A stretch of DNA of 64,000 nt from NCBI RefSeq assembly GCF_023283485.1, contig NZ_JAKILU010000013.1, positions 1-64,000 on the forward strand, written 5' to 3'. Shown here piece by piece: positions 55,801 through 63,043 of the stretch. A program made the translations under genes and the position numbers. The first letter of the stretch is position 1. Each line of letters starts with the position of its first letter. Source of the DNA: Shewanella glacialipiscicola (GTDB taxonomy: Bacteria > Pseudomonadota > Gammaproteobacteria > Enterobacterales > Shewanellaceae). Below the pieces are notes generated by a model. That model saw only the letters and a list, made by a program, of their open reading frames with translations, was not told where the DNA came from and did not search any database.

Positions 55801-57769
55801 GGGAATTAAGTCGTCGCTGCTTAACGTAAAGCGCGCCAACGGCTAAGTTATTACCGTCTACATCGAGACTGCGATTAATCACCAAGGGAAAGTTTTTACC
55901 TAGCCGTAAACTGATGCGCTTACATAAGGTTTCGTTCACCAATTCGTTGCCGGCTAAGGCAATATTATGCACACCGATATTTAAATCGATATGCTCTAGC
56001 CAGTTGGCAAGATAATCAGCCAGAGAGTCTTGCATCGCAAAGGCCAGTTGACTGGGGTCATCATTACCGGCAATACGAAAACTTAATAGTGAACCTAAAG
56101 TTTTGCACCAGTTCAGGCTACGGTGCGCTTCACCTTTGGTCAGCGGGTAATCAATACGCGGGGCATTGGCACCGTGGTAACGCATGGCGGCGGCCATCAG
56201 AGCATCGCTGAGCCATTCTTGGCTTTGGGTTTCCTCTTGGGGATTAAGGCCCATTAAAATGGCGGCAATCGCCCACAGGCTTTGTAAATTATCGCGCCTG
56301 CCATGCAGTTTTAGGCTCAAAAGTGCTAAATAGTCGCTTGGGAATAGGTGCTTAAATTTTTGTGCTACAGCATTTTGCGGGCTGTTATCCAGTTGATGGA
56401 AGATTTCGTAACCGTTATCGGGCAGTTCGGGTAGGGCGAAAAAAAGTTCAGTGTCACCCTTATTATCGCAGGTGACGATTTGACTTGCGTGACTATGACT
56501 TAGGTAAATCACGGCGGCATTTTTTGCTGGTTTGTGGCTGGTAAATTTACCGTTTAACAGTGCACTGAATAACGCTGCATCCGCTATGATGTGATTTTCT
56601 GTATCGTTATCGTCAAAATCGGTAATCTCTTTGACGACAGCGCTTTCAAAATCATTACTTTCAATATTATTACTTTCAAAATAGTCACTCTCAACAGTAA
56701 AGCCTTCTACTGTTGGTTTGTGAGATAAGGCGGCGACACTCAGCTCTCCTTGCTGTAAACGTGAGCGAGAACGTTTAGATGCTTGCCACTTTGCTTGATA
56801 TCCATGAAAAATAACAGTTTCTCTTAAGGGTTCAGGTGCGATAAGGTTTTGAACGGCAACAGAATCGACTCCTTCACTGCAAATCTGCGCCCATGCGCCA
56901 TCGATCCACGCTAGTTGTGGCCGCTGATACTGCCCTTGAATATAAATCCAATCGATGCCTTTTTGTCGCAGTACTTCGGCGAGCACTAACGTCACTCGAC
57001 TATAAGCAAAGCAAATTTCGTAGAGCGGCGCGTTGAGTTTATCGTGCTCTTGCGTTGGTCTGGCGCAAATAAGCGGTTTTTCAATGCTGGATAGTGCGAG
57101 GACTTGTGCATCATTCAAACAAAAATGGGCGTTCAACGTATTGGGGTTACAAATTAACAGCTGTGGCCGTCCGCCTAAGGATTCATTAAAGGGAGTCAGG
57201 CTGAGTTGCAGGTTATCGGCAGCTGCTAACGTTAATGTGACTTGTGTGGGTAAATCCTGTGTTGGTAAATTTTGTGTCGATAAACCCTGCGTTAGTAAAT
57301 CCTGCACCATGGCGTGAATATCGGATAGCGTTAACGCTTTTTGCGCGGGTGTTAATAGCGTTTCACCTTTGCAGCAAGGGCAGGCTAAACCTAGCGTGCC
57401 AAACTTAGCCGACTGATTATCGCCAATCAAGGGATAACATTGCTGGCAAAAGGGCGTGAGTGCTTGGTTGCAATCAGATTGTGGATAATTGAGTAAGGTT
57501 TTACCCCCTTGATGCTCATCGATAACCTTAATGCTGGAGTCAATCAGCCACGCGGAAATTAAAAAGTCTGTGGCTATGGCATCGGCTAATTGTTCTAGCT
57601 GAGCTTGTTCACCTAAAGCCTCGATAAAGTAGTTGTGTTGGCCAACATTATTTTGCCCATCACAGCCTATGTTAATGTTCAGCGCATCGTAATTTAGATA
57701 TTGATTACATAAATGTGCATATAAAGGCACCTGACGTGAACAGGTAAAATCAAATCGAATATTCTTCAT
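55793..57769 (-). CDS. Degenerate HypF-like protein of hydrogenase operon
   Basis: This roughly 658-residue protein appears to be a distant HypF paralogue. Residues 1-100 resemble an acylphosphatase domain without the VGFRP catalytic loop. One zinc-finger-like set remains (FCQQCYP and CPCCKG). The C-terminal 100 residues (HNIALAGNELVNETLCKRISLRLG region) align with the last part of the HypF Kae1-like domain, but the metal-binding HHHAH and FDGTG motifs are missing. Two linkers contain in-frame 15-bp repeats. It sits between hyaD and hypF and overlaps both. Its role is unknown, possibly a scaffold or chaperone for the large subunit. The ATG at 57769 was chosen over the GTG at 57784. Confidence 0.75.
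   Translation of the reverse strand: MKNIRFDFTCSRQVPLYAHLCNQYLNYDALNINIGCDGQNNVGQHNYFIEALGEQAQLEQLADAIATDFLISAWLIDSSIKVIDEHQGGKTLLNYPQSDCNQALTPFCQQCYPLIGDNQSAKFGTLGLACPCCKGETLLTPAQKALTLSDIHAMVQDLLTQGLSTQNLPTQDLPTQVTLTLAAADNLQLSLTPFNESLGGRPQLLICNPNTLNAHFCLNDAQVLALSSIEKPLICARPTQEHDKLNAPLYEICFAYSRVTLVLAEVLRQKGIDWIYIQGQYQRPQLAWIDGAWAQICSEGVDSVAVQNLIAPEPLRETVIFHGYQAKWQASKRSRSRLQQGELSVAALSHKPTVEGFTVESDYFESNNIESNDFESAVVKEITDFDDNDTENHIIADAALFSALLNGKFTSHKPAKNAAVIYLSHSHASQIVTCDNKGDTELFFALPELPDNGYEIFHQLDNSPQNAVAQKFKHLFPSDYLALLSLKLHGRRDNLQSLWAIAAILMGLNPQEETQSQEWLSDALMAAAMRYHGANAPRIDYPLTKGEAHRSLNWCKTLGSLLSFRIAGNDDPSQLAFAMQDSLADYLANWLEHIDLNIGVHNIALAGNELVNETLCKRISLRLGKNFPLVINRSLDVDGNNLAVGALYVKQRRLNSHA
56648..56692. 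repeat. 15-bp in-frame repeat, three copies
   Basis: Three adjacent 15-bp units (AAAATCATTACTTTC-like) start at 56648, 56663 and 56678 with a few differences. They encode the FESNN/IESND/FESDY-like linker of the HypF-like protein. Confidence 0.8.
57243..57302. repeat. 15-bp in-frame repeat, four copies
   Basis: Four adjacent 15-bp units related to TGTGTTGGTAAATCC start at 57243, 57258, 57273 and 57288. On the minus strand they encode the repeated pentapeptide (L-S/P-T-Q-N/D) linker of the HypF-like protein. Confidence 0.85.
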
Positions 57770-58313
57770 CTGTATGGACGCCACGTTTATAAGAGTCAGG
57801 GATCAGCGAGTCAATACTATGTTCGGCAATACGCGTTGCAGTGAACCCAAGGGAGGATAAATGCGATAACAGCGTTTTTTCCATTAACGGTACCGCTGCC
57901 GCGACCTTAGGAGTAAGGCCCAGAACCATAGATTCAAGTACTGTAGGTGTCACCCCTAAGATAAAGGTTTTAGGTCGGTCACCCACCATTTCCATCATAT
58001 TAAGGGTTTGTAGCATTTCGACTTCATGGGCGCTGCCTTGCCAATCGATTTCTTTGGGCGCTTTATCAAAATCGAAGAAGTAGACTTCGCCAGCTTCAAC
58101 CCCGTTGGCATTGACGGTATCGACCACGATTAAGTATTCATATTGGCAGATAATAGGAATGAGCCCTTGGGCCAAGGTGCCACCATCGAGCAATTCTAGC
58201 TGATGAGACTCATGGGTAAACTGATAGTTATCAGAAATGTAATTGACAAAATGTACGCCGATACCTTCATCGGCGTACAGGACATTGCCAATACCAAGCA
58301 GCAATATCTTCAT
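57750..58313 (-). CDS. hyaD: Hydrogenase C-terminal maturation protease
   Basis: This 187-residue endopeptidase removes the C-terminal tail of the large subunit after nickel insertion. It starts MKILLLGIGNVLYADEGIG with the first nickel-sensing Asp/Glu, and shows VVDTVNANGVEAGEVY and SAHEVEMLQTLNM. The ATG at 58313 follows AGGAG; the frame start at 58364 lies inside hyaC. It follows hyaC after seven bases. Confidence 0.94.
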   Translation of the reverse strand: MKILLLGIGNVLYADEGIGVHFVNYISDNYQFTHESHQLELLDGGTLAQGLIPIICQYEYLIVVDTVNANGVEAGEVYFFDFDKAPKEIDWQGSAHEVEMLQTLNMMEMVGDRPKTFILGVTPTVLESMVLGLTPKVAAAVPLMEKTLLSHLSSLGFTATRIAEHSIDSLIPDSYKRGVHTDEEYSI

Positions 58314-58320
58314 TGGGCTC

Positions 58321-58995
58321 CTAGTGGTGTGAGTCTGGCTTTGGATAGTCGTAGCCAGAGACAATTGAGTCGACCGAGTTATGTTTGAAGCGTATTCCTG
58401 ACCACACCGCCATATAGACGTGGATCACCACAAAAATAACAAATGCCCAAGTTAAATAATGATGCCAAATCCTCAGCTGTGCCAGTCCACCCATTTGTGC
58501 GGTGATCCAAGCTGCACTGCCCCAGAGCATGCCACCTAAACCTTCGTGGTACACATTGGCGTATAGCACCAGACCCGTTATACATATCACAACAGCGACA
58601 AGGGAAATTGCTATATAAGTCACAAATTGCAGCGGTCCATAGACACCGGCTTTATGTAAATGGCCCATCCATAAGTAGGATTTGAGCTGAGTGATCCAAC
58701 TTTTTATACTCATCACATCGCGAAATGAGCGCCGCTCAATATCACTTCGGCTGAAAAAATACAGATAGAAGCGCACTAAGGTGATGGCGGTTAATAAAAA
58801 ACCACCCATCAGATGAGCGAAGCGGATCCAGCCCTGTACCAGCACATCAGAGCTATCGGGTGTGACTAAAAACGGCCAAGAAATATAGAATCCTGTCACT
58901 ACGAGCACGAGAATCGATAATGCGCGTAACCAATGGAAAATCCGTATTGCAGGACTAAAAACCAGTGTCCGAATGCGGGTTGCAGAATGGTCCAT
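58321..58995 (-). CDS. hyaC: Hydrogenase cytochrome b subunit
   Basis: The 224-residue protein is a four-helix membrane cytochrome b that passes electrons from the hydrogenase to quinone and anchors the enzyme. Haem-ligand His are in FSPAIRIFHWLRA, RFAHLMGG and the pair in RIWHHYLTWAFVIFVVIHVY. The ATG at 58995, after a GGGAGGG site, fits the family start; the frame from 59037 overlaps hyaB. Confidence 0.93.
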   Translation of the reverse strand: MDHSATRIRTLVFSPAIRIFHWLRALSILVLVVTGFYISWPFLVTPDSSDVLVQGWIRFAHLMGGFLLTAITLVRFYLYFFSRSDIERRSFRDVMSIKSWITQLKSYLWMGHLHKAGVYGPLQFVTYIAISLVAVVICITGLVLYANVYHEGLGGMLWGSAAWITAQMGGLAQLRIWHHYLTWAFVIFVVIHVYMAVWSGIRFKHNSVDSIVSGYDYPKPDSHH

Positions 58996-59014
58996 TTTGC
59001 TTTCCCTCCCTCGA

Positions 59015-60718
59015 TTATTGGCCATTGGGGCTGACACGAAACTCGCTCAGTTCTTGACCTTTAAAATCCATAACGTGTACTGAACACGCCATGCAAGGGT
59101 CAAATGAGTGAATAATACGTATCACCTCAAGGGGTTTAGTTGGATCTTCCAGTTTTAGGCCGATGAGTGATGCTTCATAGGGACCCATTTTCCCGTTAGC
59201 ATCAATAGGACCGGCGTTCCAAGTGGTCGGTACCACAGCTTGATAGTTTTCAATTACACCATTTTTGATGCGCAGCCAGTGGCTTAACGAACCACGGGGA
59301 GCTTCCATCATGGCATGGCCAATATATTCCTTATTCGGGTCCATATCGGGTTTTATATAGGTTGTTTCATCTGACTGTATGTTGGTAATTAATGCGTCGA
59401 AGGTTTTTAAGCCTTCTTGCGCTGCTATTAATGTTTGCAACATACGTGCAGCGGTACGACCTAAAGTGGTAAATAACGCCTCGATAGGTAAGCCTGTCCG
59501 CGCGAGTAGGCCATTAACGGTATCCACAACAATTTGATTACCGCGGGCATAGCTAACCAGTAAGCAAGCGAGTGGGCCAACTTCAACCGGTTCACCTTTG
59601 TAACGAGGTGATTTCACCCACGAATATTTACCGTCACCGTCTAAGGTTGGCAACTTACCGTAAACAGTATCGCGCTCAACAAAGCCGGTATAGTTAGGGA
59701 TAGTTGTCCCGTCGTAGGGGTGTTGCGGCGCATCGGCGCTGTACCAAGCGTGGGTGACGTCTTCGGCAATCCAGTCTGGATTGATATCACTGACGCCCGC
59801 TAAATCGCCATTCATAATCACACCTTGGTCAAACAGGTGTTCACCATTGGCAAGAACAAACTCTTGTGAAGCCATAAAGTTCTTCACGTTAACGCCGCCC
59901 AGTACACTAGGTTCAGCACCAAAAGCTTCGGCGGCCATGACGATGTCAGCTTGATATCCGCGCACAATAAAGTCAGTCACGATAGCGTGTTTTTGCTTCC
60001 ACTCTTGCAGGCGTGCAGGGCTTAACATGTCGCGTACTGAGGTTACACCGCCTACCACTATAGATTGTGGATGAGGCGATTTACCGCCGAATATTGCCAT
60101 CATTTCAGCGGCAATACGCTGTACTTCAAGTGCTTTAAGGTAGTGTGATAGAGCGACAAGGTTTTGTTCAGGCGTAAATTTATAGGTGCCATTTCCCCAG
60201 TAAGCATTCGCAAAAGGGCCTAGTTTACCAGTGTCGACAAAGCCCTTAATTCGCTCTTGGACTGCCCTTAAGTCACCTTCGCCAGCGGCAATGGGGTTAT
60301 CGGTATATTTTAAAGCAACTTGGGCGGCTTTCGCGGGATCGGCGCTGAGTGCAGAAACCACATCAACCCAATCTAACCCATGTAGGTGATAAAAATGCAC
60401 AATGTGATCGTGCATAAATAATGAGGTTTGCATCAGTGAACGCAAATATTTAGCGTTAAGTGGAATAGTCATCCCTAAGGCATTCTCCACCGCTTCAGTA
60501 CCACAGCGGTAGTGTGAATAAGTACACACACCGCAAATGCGCTGGACAATTAAGCCCACGTCCATTGGAGTACGACCTTTAAGAATGACTTCAATACCGC
60601 GCCACAGGGTAGAAGATGACCAAGCCTTACTGATGACATTATTCTCATCGACTTCGACTTCGATACGTAAGTGACCCTCAATACGTGTGATAGGGTCGAT
60701 AACTACGCGTTTACTCAT
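59015..60718 (-). CDS. hyaB: [NiFe] hydrogenase large subunit
   Basis: This 567-residue catalytic subunit binds the NiFe centre through two CxxC pairs: RICGVCTYSHYRCG near residue 60 and DPCMACSVH near the end. The 19 residues after that His (VMDFKGQ... to NGQ) form the tail expected to be cut by HyaD. It splits H2 at the periplasmic side and is exported with the small subunit. It follows hyaA after three bases. Confidence 0.97.
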   Translation of the reverse strand: MSKRVVIDPITRIEGHLRIEVEVDENNVISKAWSSSTLWRGIEVILKGRTPMDVGLIVQRICGVCTYSHYRCGTEAVENALGMTIPLNAKYLRSLMQTSLFMHDHIVHFYHLHGLDWVDVVSALSADPAKAAQVALKYTDNPIAAGEGDLRAVQERIKGFVDTGKLGPFANAYWGNGTYKFTPEQNLVALSHYLKALEVQRIAAEMMAIFGGKSPHPQSIVVGGVTSVRDMLSPARLQEWKQKHAIVTDFIVRGYQADIVMAAEAFGAEPSVLGGVNVKNFMASQEFVLANGEHLFDQGVIMNGDLAGVSDINPDWIAEDVTHAWYSADAPQHPYDGTTIPNYTGFVERDTVYGKLPTLDGDGKYSWVKSPRYKGEPVEVGPLACLLVSYARGNQIVVDTVNGLLARTGLPIEALFTTLGRTAARMLQTLIAAQEGLKTFDALITNIQSDETTYIKPDMDPNKEYIGHAMMEAPRGSLSHWLRIKNGVIENYQAVVPTTWNAGPIDANGKMGPYEASLIGLKLEDPTKPLEVIRIIHSFDPCMACSVHVMDFKGQELSEFRVSPNGQ

Positions 60719-60721
60719 GGG

Positions 60722-61858
60722 TTATTCCTCCAGCGGTTTGGCAAAAAGACTGGCAACAGCATGGGCACCAATACCCACAACGGTCGCGCCTAAAATCACC
60801 GCACCAATAGTATCTGCGGTCGCATCCAATCCATGGAGGAGTTGACGGCCAAGGGGTTTTTCAAAGTCAGCCATATCATCCCAGAAGTTAGGTTCTGAGC
60901 AGCCCATACAACCGTGTCCAGCGAGTACCGGCCAGCTAGTGTGATGATTAAAGCGCTCGGTGGGGCAGTTGTTGTAGGTGTAAGGTCCTTTACAACCGAC
61001 TTTATATAGGCAGTAACCTTCTTTCGCACCGTGATCGCCAAACTCTTCAACGAATTCACCGGCATCGAAACGACCGCGGCGTTCACAGTTATCGTGTACC
61101 CGAGCGCCATAGGCCCATTTAGGTCTGTTAAACATATCCAGCGCGGGTAATTTACCGAACATAATGAAGTACATCAAAGTGCCGACTATATTTTTTTCGC
61201 TCGGTGGGCAACCACCTAAGTTAATCACGGGTTTACTGACAACCTCATACACACCTTTAGCACCGGTTGGGTTCGGATAGGCGGCTTGCACGCCACCAAA
61301 AGCGGCGCAAGTGCCGACAGAGATAATGGCTGCAGCGCCTTCTGCTGCATGTTTGATGATTTCTAAACCAGTGTGACCTTTACAGCCCACTGTTAAAAAA
61401 CTGCCGTTATTTGCAGTTGGAATCGCCCCTTCAACGGCCAGTAAATAACGGCCTTTGTAGGTCTCGAGTGCATGTTCGAGGTTTTCTTCGGCTTGCCAAC
61501 CAGAGGCAGCCATTAAGGTTTCGTGATATTCCAAGGAGATATGATCGAAAATCAGTGAGTCTAGGTTTGGCGTATCGGTACGAATTAATGATTCTGAGCA
61601 GCCCGTACATTCGGCCATATGTAGCCAGATTAACGGAACTCTGTCGGCTAACTCAGCGGCCTGTGCAACTAAGTTACTAAAGGGCAGTGGTAATGCGAGC
61701 ATGCCCGTCACCATGGCACTCCATTTCATGAAATCACGGCGACTGATGCCATGTTGTTGCATCTTTTCAATCAGGGATTGCTGTTGACGGGGAGCGAATT
61801 GGCGTAACGCATCTAAGCGTGCCTTTCCCTGTTCATATAGGGCTGCATGTGTGTCCAT
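60722..61858 (-). CDS. hyaA: [NiFe] hydrogenase small subunit
   Basis: The 378-residue electron-transfer subunit carries three iron-sulfur clusters. A twin-arginine signal (ISRRDFMKW, residues 38-46) exports the folded heterodimer. The proximal cluster segment reads AECTGCSES (Cys84 and Cys87) and GTCAAFGGVQ. A C-terminal hydrophobic helix (about residues 343-368) anchors it. The two extra cysteines that mark oxygen-tolerant enzymes (CTCC and a Cys after FG) are Gly here. It is first in the operon, downstream of an FNR-type site. Confidence 0.97.
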   Translation of the reverse strand: MDTHAALYEQGKARLDALRQFAPRQQQSLIEKMQQHGISRRDFMKWSAMVTGMLALPLPFSNLVAQAAELADRVPLIWLHMAECTGCSESLIRTDTPNLDSLIFDHISLEYHETLMAASGWQAEENLEHALETYKGRYLLAVEGAIPTANNGSFLTVGCKGHTGLEIIKHAAEGAAAIISVGTCAAFGGVQAAYPNPTGAKGVYEVVSKPVINLGGCPPSEKNIVGTLMYFIMFGKLPALDMFNRPKWAYGARVHDNCERRGRFDAGEFVEEFGDHGAKEGYCLYKVGCKGPYTYNNCPTERFNHHTSWPVLAGHGCMGCSEPNFWDDMADFEKPLGRQLLHGLDATADTIGAVILGATVVGIGAHAVASLFAKPLEE

Positions 61859-62242
61859 GGGTCAACCTTTATTGTTGTTTAAATGTAAATTGGTAAGGGT
61901 TTACATAATTGACAAGCTCAGTTTAGCCCTTGGAAATATAAAAAATGTTGATGTATATCAAGGATCTTAAATCGGCGTGATGAAAATCTAATCTACATTT
62001 CATTAACATGACGCAGATCTGATTTCAGTTTTTTAGGTGGGACAAAATGTCTCGCTTTTACCATTTTGGATGAAATCGGTTACTTAATCATTACTCATGT
62101 GATTGAGGCGGTGCTGATGACTATGGTTCATTCGCGTGGTGAGTCTGGGCGAACAGGTTAATTAAACTTATATAAGCTTGTTTAAGAAAACCTTAAGATT
62201 CAGTTAATAGATTCAAACGTAATCGTTAACGCAGAATATGCT
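61859..62242. other. Divergent regulatory region hyaA / thioredoxin gene
   Basis: This 384-base region separates the leftward hydrogenase operon from the rightward thioredoxin-like gene. It contains a perfect FNR-type palindrome nearer to hyaA. The part nearer the thioredoxin gene (62000-62240) shows no recognised operator or gene. Confidence 0.55.
61948..61961. promoter_or_regulatory. FNR/EtrA-type binding site upstream of hyaA
   Basis: TTGATGTATATCAA is a perfect match to the FNR consensus TTGAT-N4-ATCAA. Its centre is about 96 bases before the hyaA ATG. On the minus strand a TAAACT (61920-61925) sits about 32 bases downstream of the centre and could be the -10 element of an activated (class II) promoter. 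Confidence 0.75.
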
Positions 62243-62710
62243 ATGAAGAAAATATTGTTGTTACTCAGTCTATTGGCCGTAGGCGTACAAGCCGCGCCAT
62301 CACTGGACTATCAAGTGTTTAACGCGCAAAACCAAGCCGTTTCCCTGAGTGAGTTTAAAGGCAAAGTCGTCTATGTCGATTTTTGGGCATCCTGGTGTGG
62401 GCCTTGCCGTAAATCGTTTCCTTGGATGAATGAAATACAAAAAAAGTATCAAGATCAGGGATTAGCTGTCGTGGCAATCAACTTAGATACAGATAACGAG
62501 TTAGCCCAGGAATTCTTAAAACAAGTCCCTGCCAATTTTTCAGTGCGTTTTAACCCCGAAGGTGATGTCGCTCGCCGTTTCGATTTGCTGGGCATGCCGA
62601 GCAGTTTTATGTTCAATCGTCAAGGTCAGTTAGTACAGCATCATGTTGGCTTTTATGCCGATAAAACCGCTGAATACGAGCAAGAACTTGTCAATTTACT
62701 GAAGGAGTAA
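62243..62710 (+). CDS. Exported TlpA-like thioredoxin
   Basis: This 155-residue protein has a signal peptide (MKKILLLLSLLAVGVQA) and a TlpA/ResA-type thioredoxin fold with FWASWCGPCRKSFP (Cys52 and Cys55). The cis-Pro follows in LLGMPSSF. It should act as a thiol-disulfide reductase in the periplasm. It is three bases before the DUF4266 lipoprotein and heads a trio with the DUF3570 gene, so its target may be the Cys-containing tail of that lipoprotein (inference). Confidence 0.92.
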   Translation: MKKILLLLSLLAVGVQAAPSLDYQVFNAQNQAVSLSEFKGKVVYVDFWASWCGPCRKSFPWMNEIQKKYQDQGLAVVAINLDTDNELAQEFLKQVPANFSVRFNPEGDVARRFDLLGMPSSFMFNRQGQLVQHHVGFYADKTAEYEQELVNLLKE

Positions 62711-62713
62711 TTT

Positions 62714-62932
62714 ATGCTTAAACCCGCATTAGTCGCAGTAACGCTCATCATAGGTTTGAGTGGATGTTCAAGTTTAGGAGTGCAGCCGTGGGAAAAAGGC
62801 CAGTTGGCCCGCAGCGATATGGCGCTCGACAGTGAAAAGCTCGACCTCGCACTCGATGATCATATTTATTTTAGTAAAGAAGGCAGTAGCGGCGGACGTG
62901 CATTTGCCGGTGGTGGATGTGGCTGTAACTAA
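62714..62932 (+). CDS. DUF4266 small lipoprotein with Gly/Cys tail
   Basis: The 72-residue precursor has a signal peptide with lipobox LSGC (Cys18), giving a mature lipoprotein of about 55 residues. The central part (VQPWEKGQLARSDMA) is the DUF4266 hallmark, and the C-terminus is GGRAFAGGGCGCN with two cysteines. The function is not known. The size and tail suggest a modified or metal/haem/flavin-linked carrier, but that is a guess. It is sandwiched between a thioredoxin-like gene and a DUF3570 gene, which I recall as a recurring neighbourhood. Confidence 0.87.
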   Translation: MLKPALVAVTLIIGLSGCSSLGVQPWEKGQLARSDMALDSEKLDLALDDHIYFSKEGSSGGRAFAGGGCGCN

Positions 62933-63043
62933 ACTCTCTGTTGGTGTTATTTGCCCTTAGATGTAACGAGCAGATGTTCTAAAATCAGGGGCGAAACCCC
63001 GCAGTATTGAATAGATTGAAGTGACCTACAGGTGTTGTCAGCT

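Noticed and set aside
57033..57317. Cys-rich plus-strand frame with repeated CVGK-like units
   Set aside because: It is the reverse-strand reading of the 15-bp repeats inside the HypF-like gene, not a metallothionein-like gene.
60722..61858. Oxygen-tolerant (Hyd-1-like) hydrogenase
   Set aside because: The two supernumerary cysteines of the proximal cluster are replaced by Gly.
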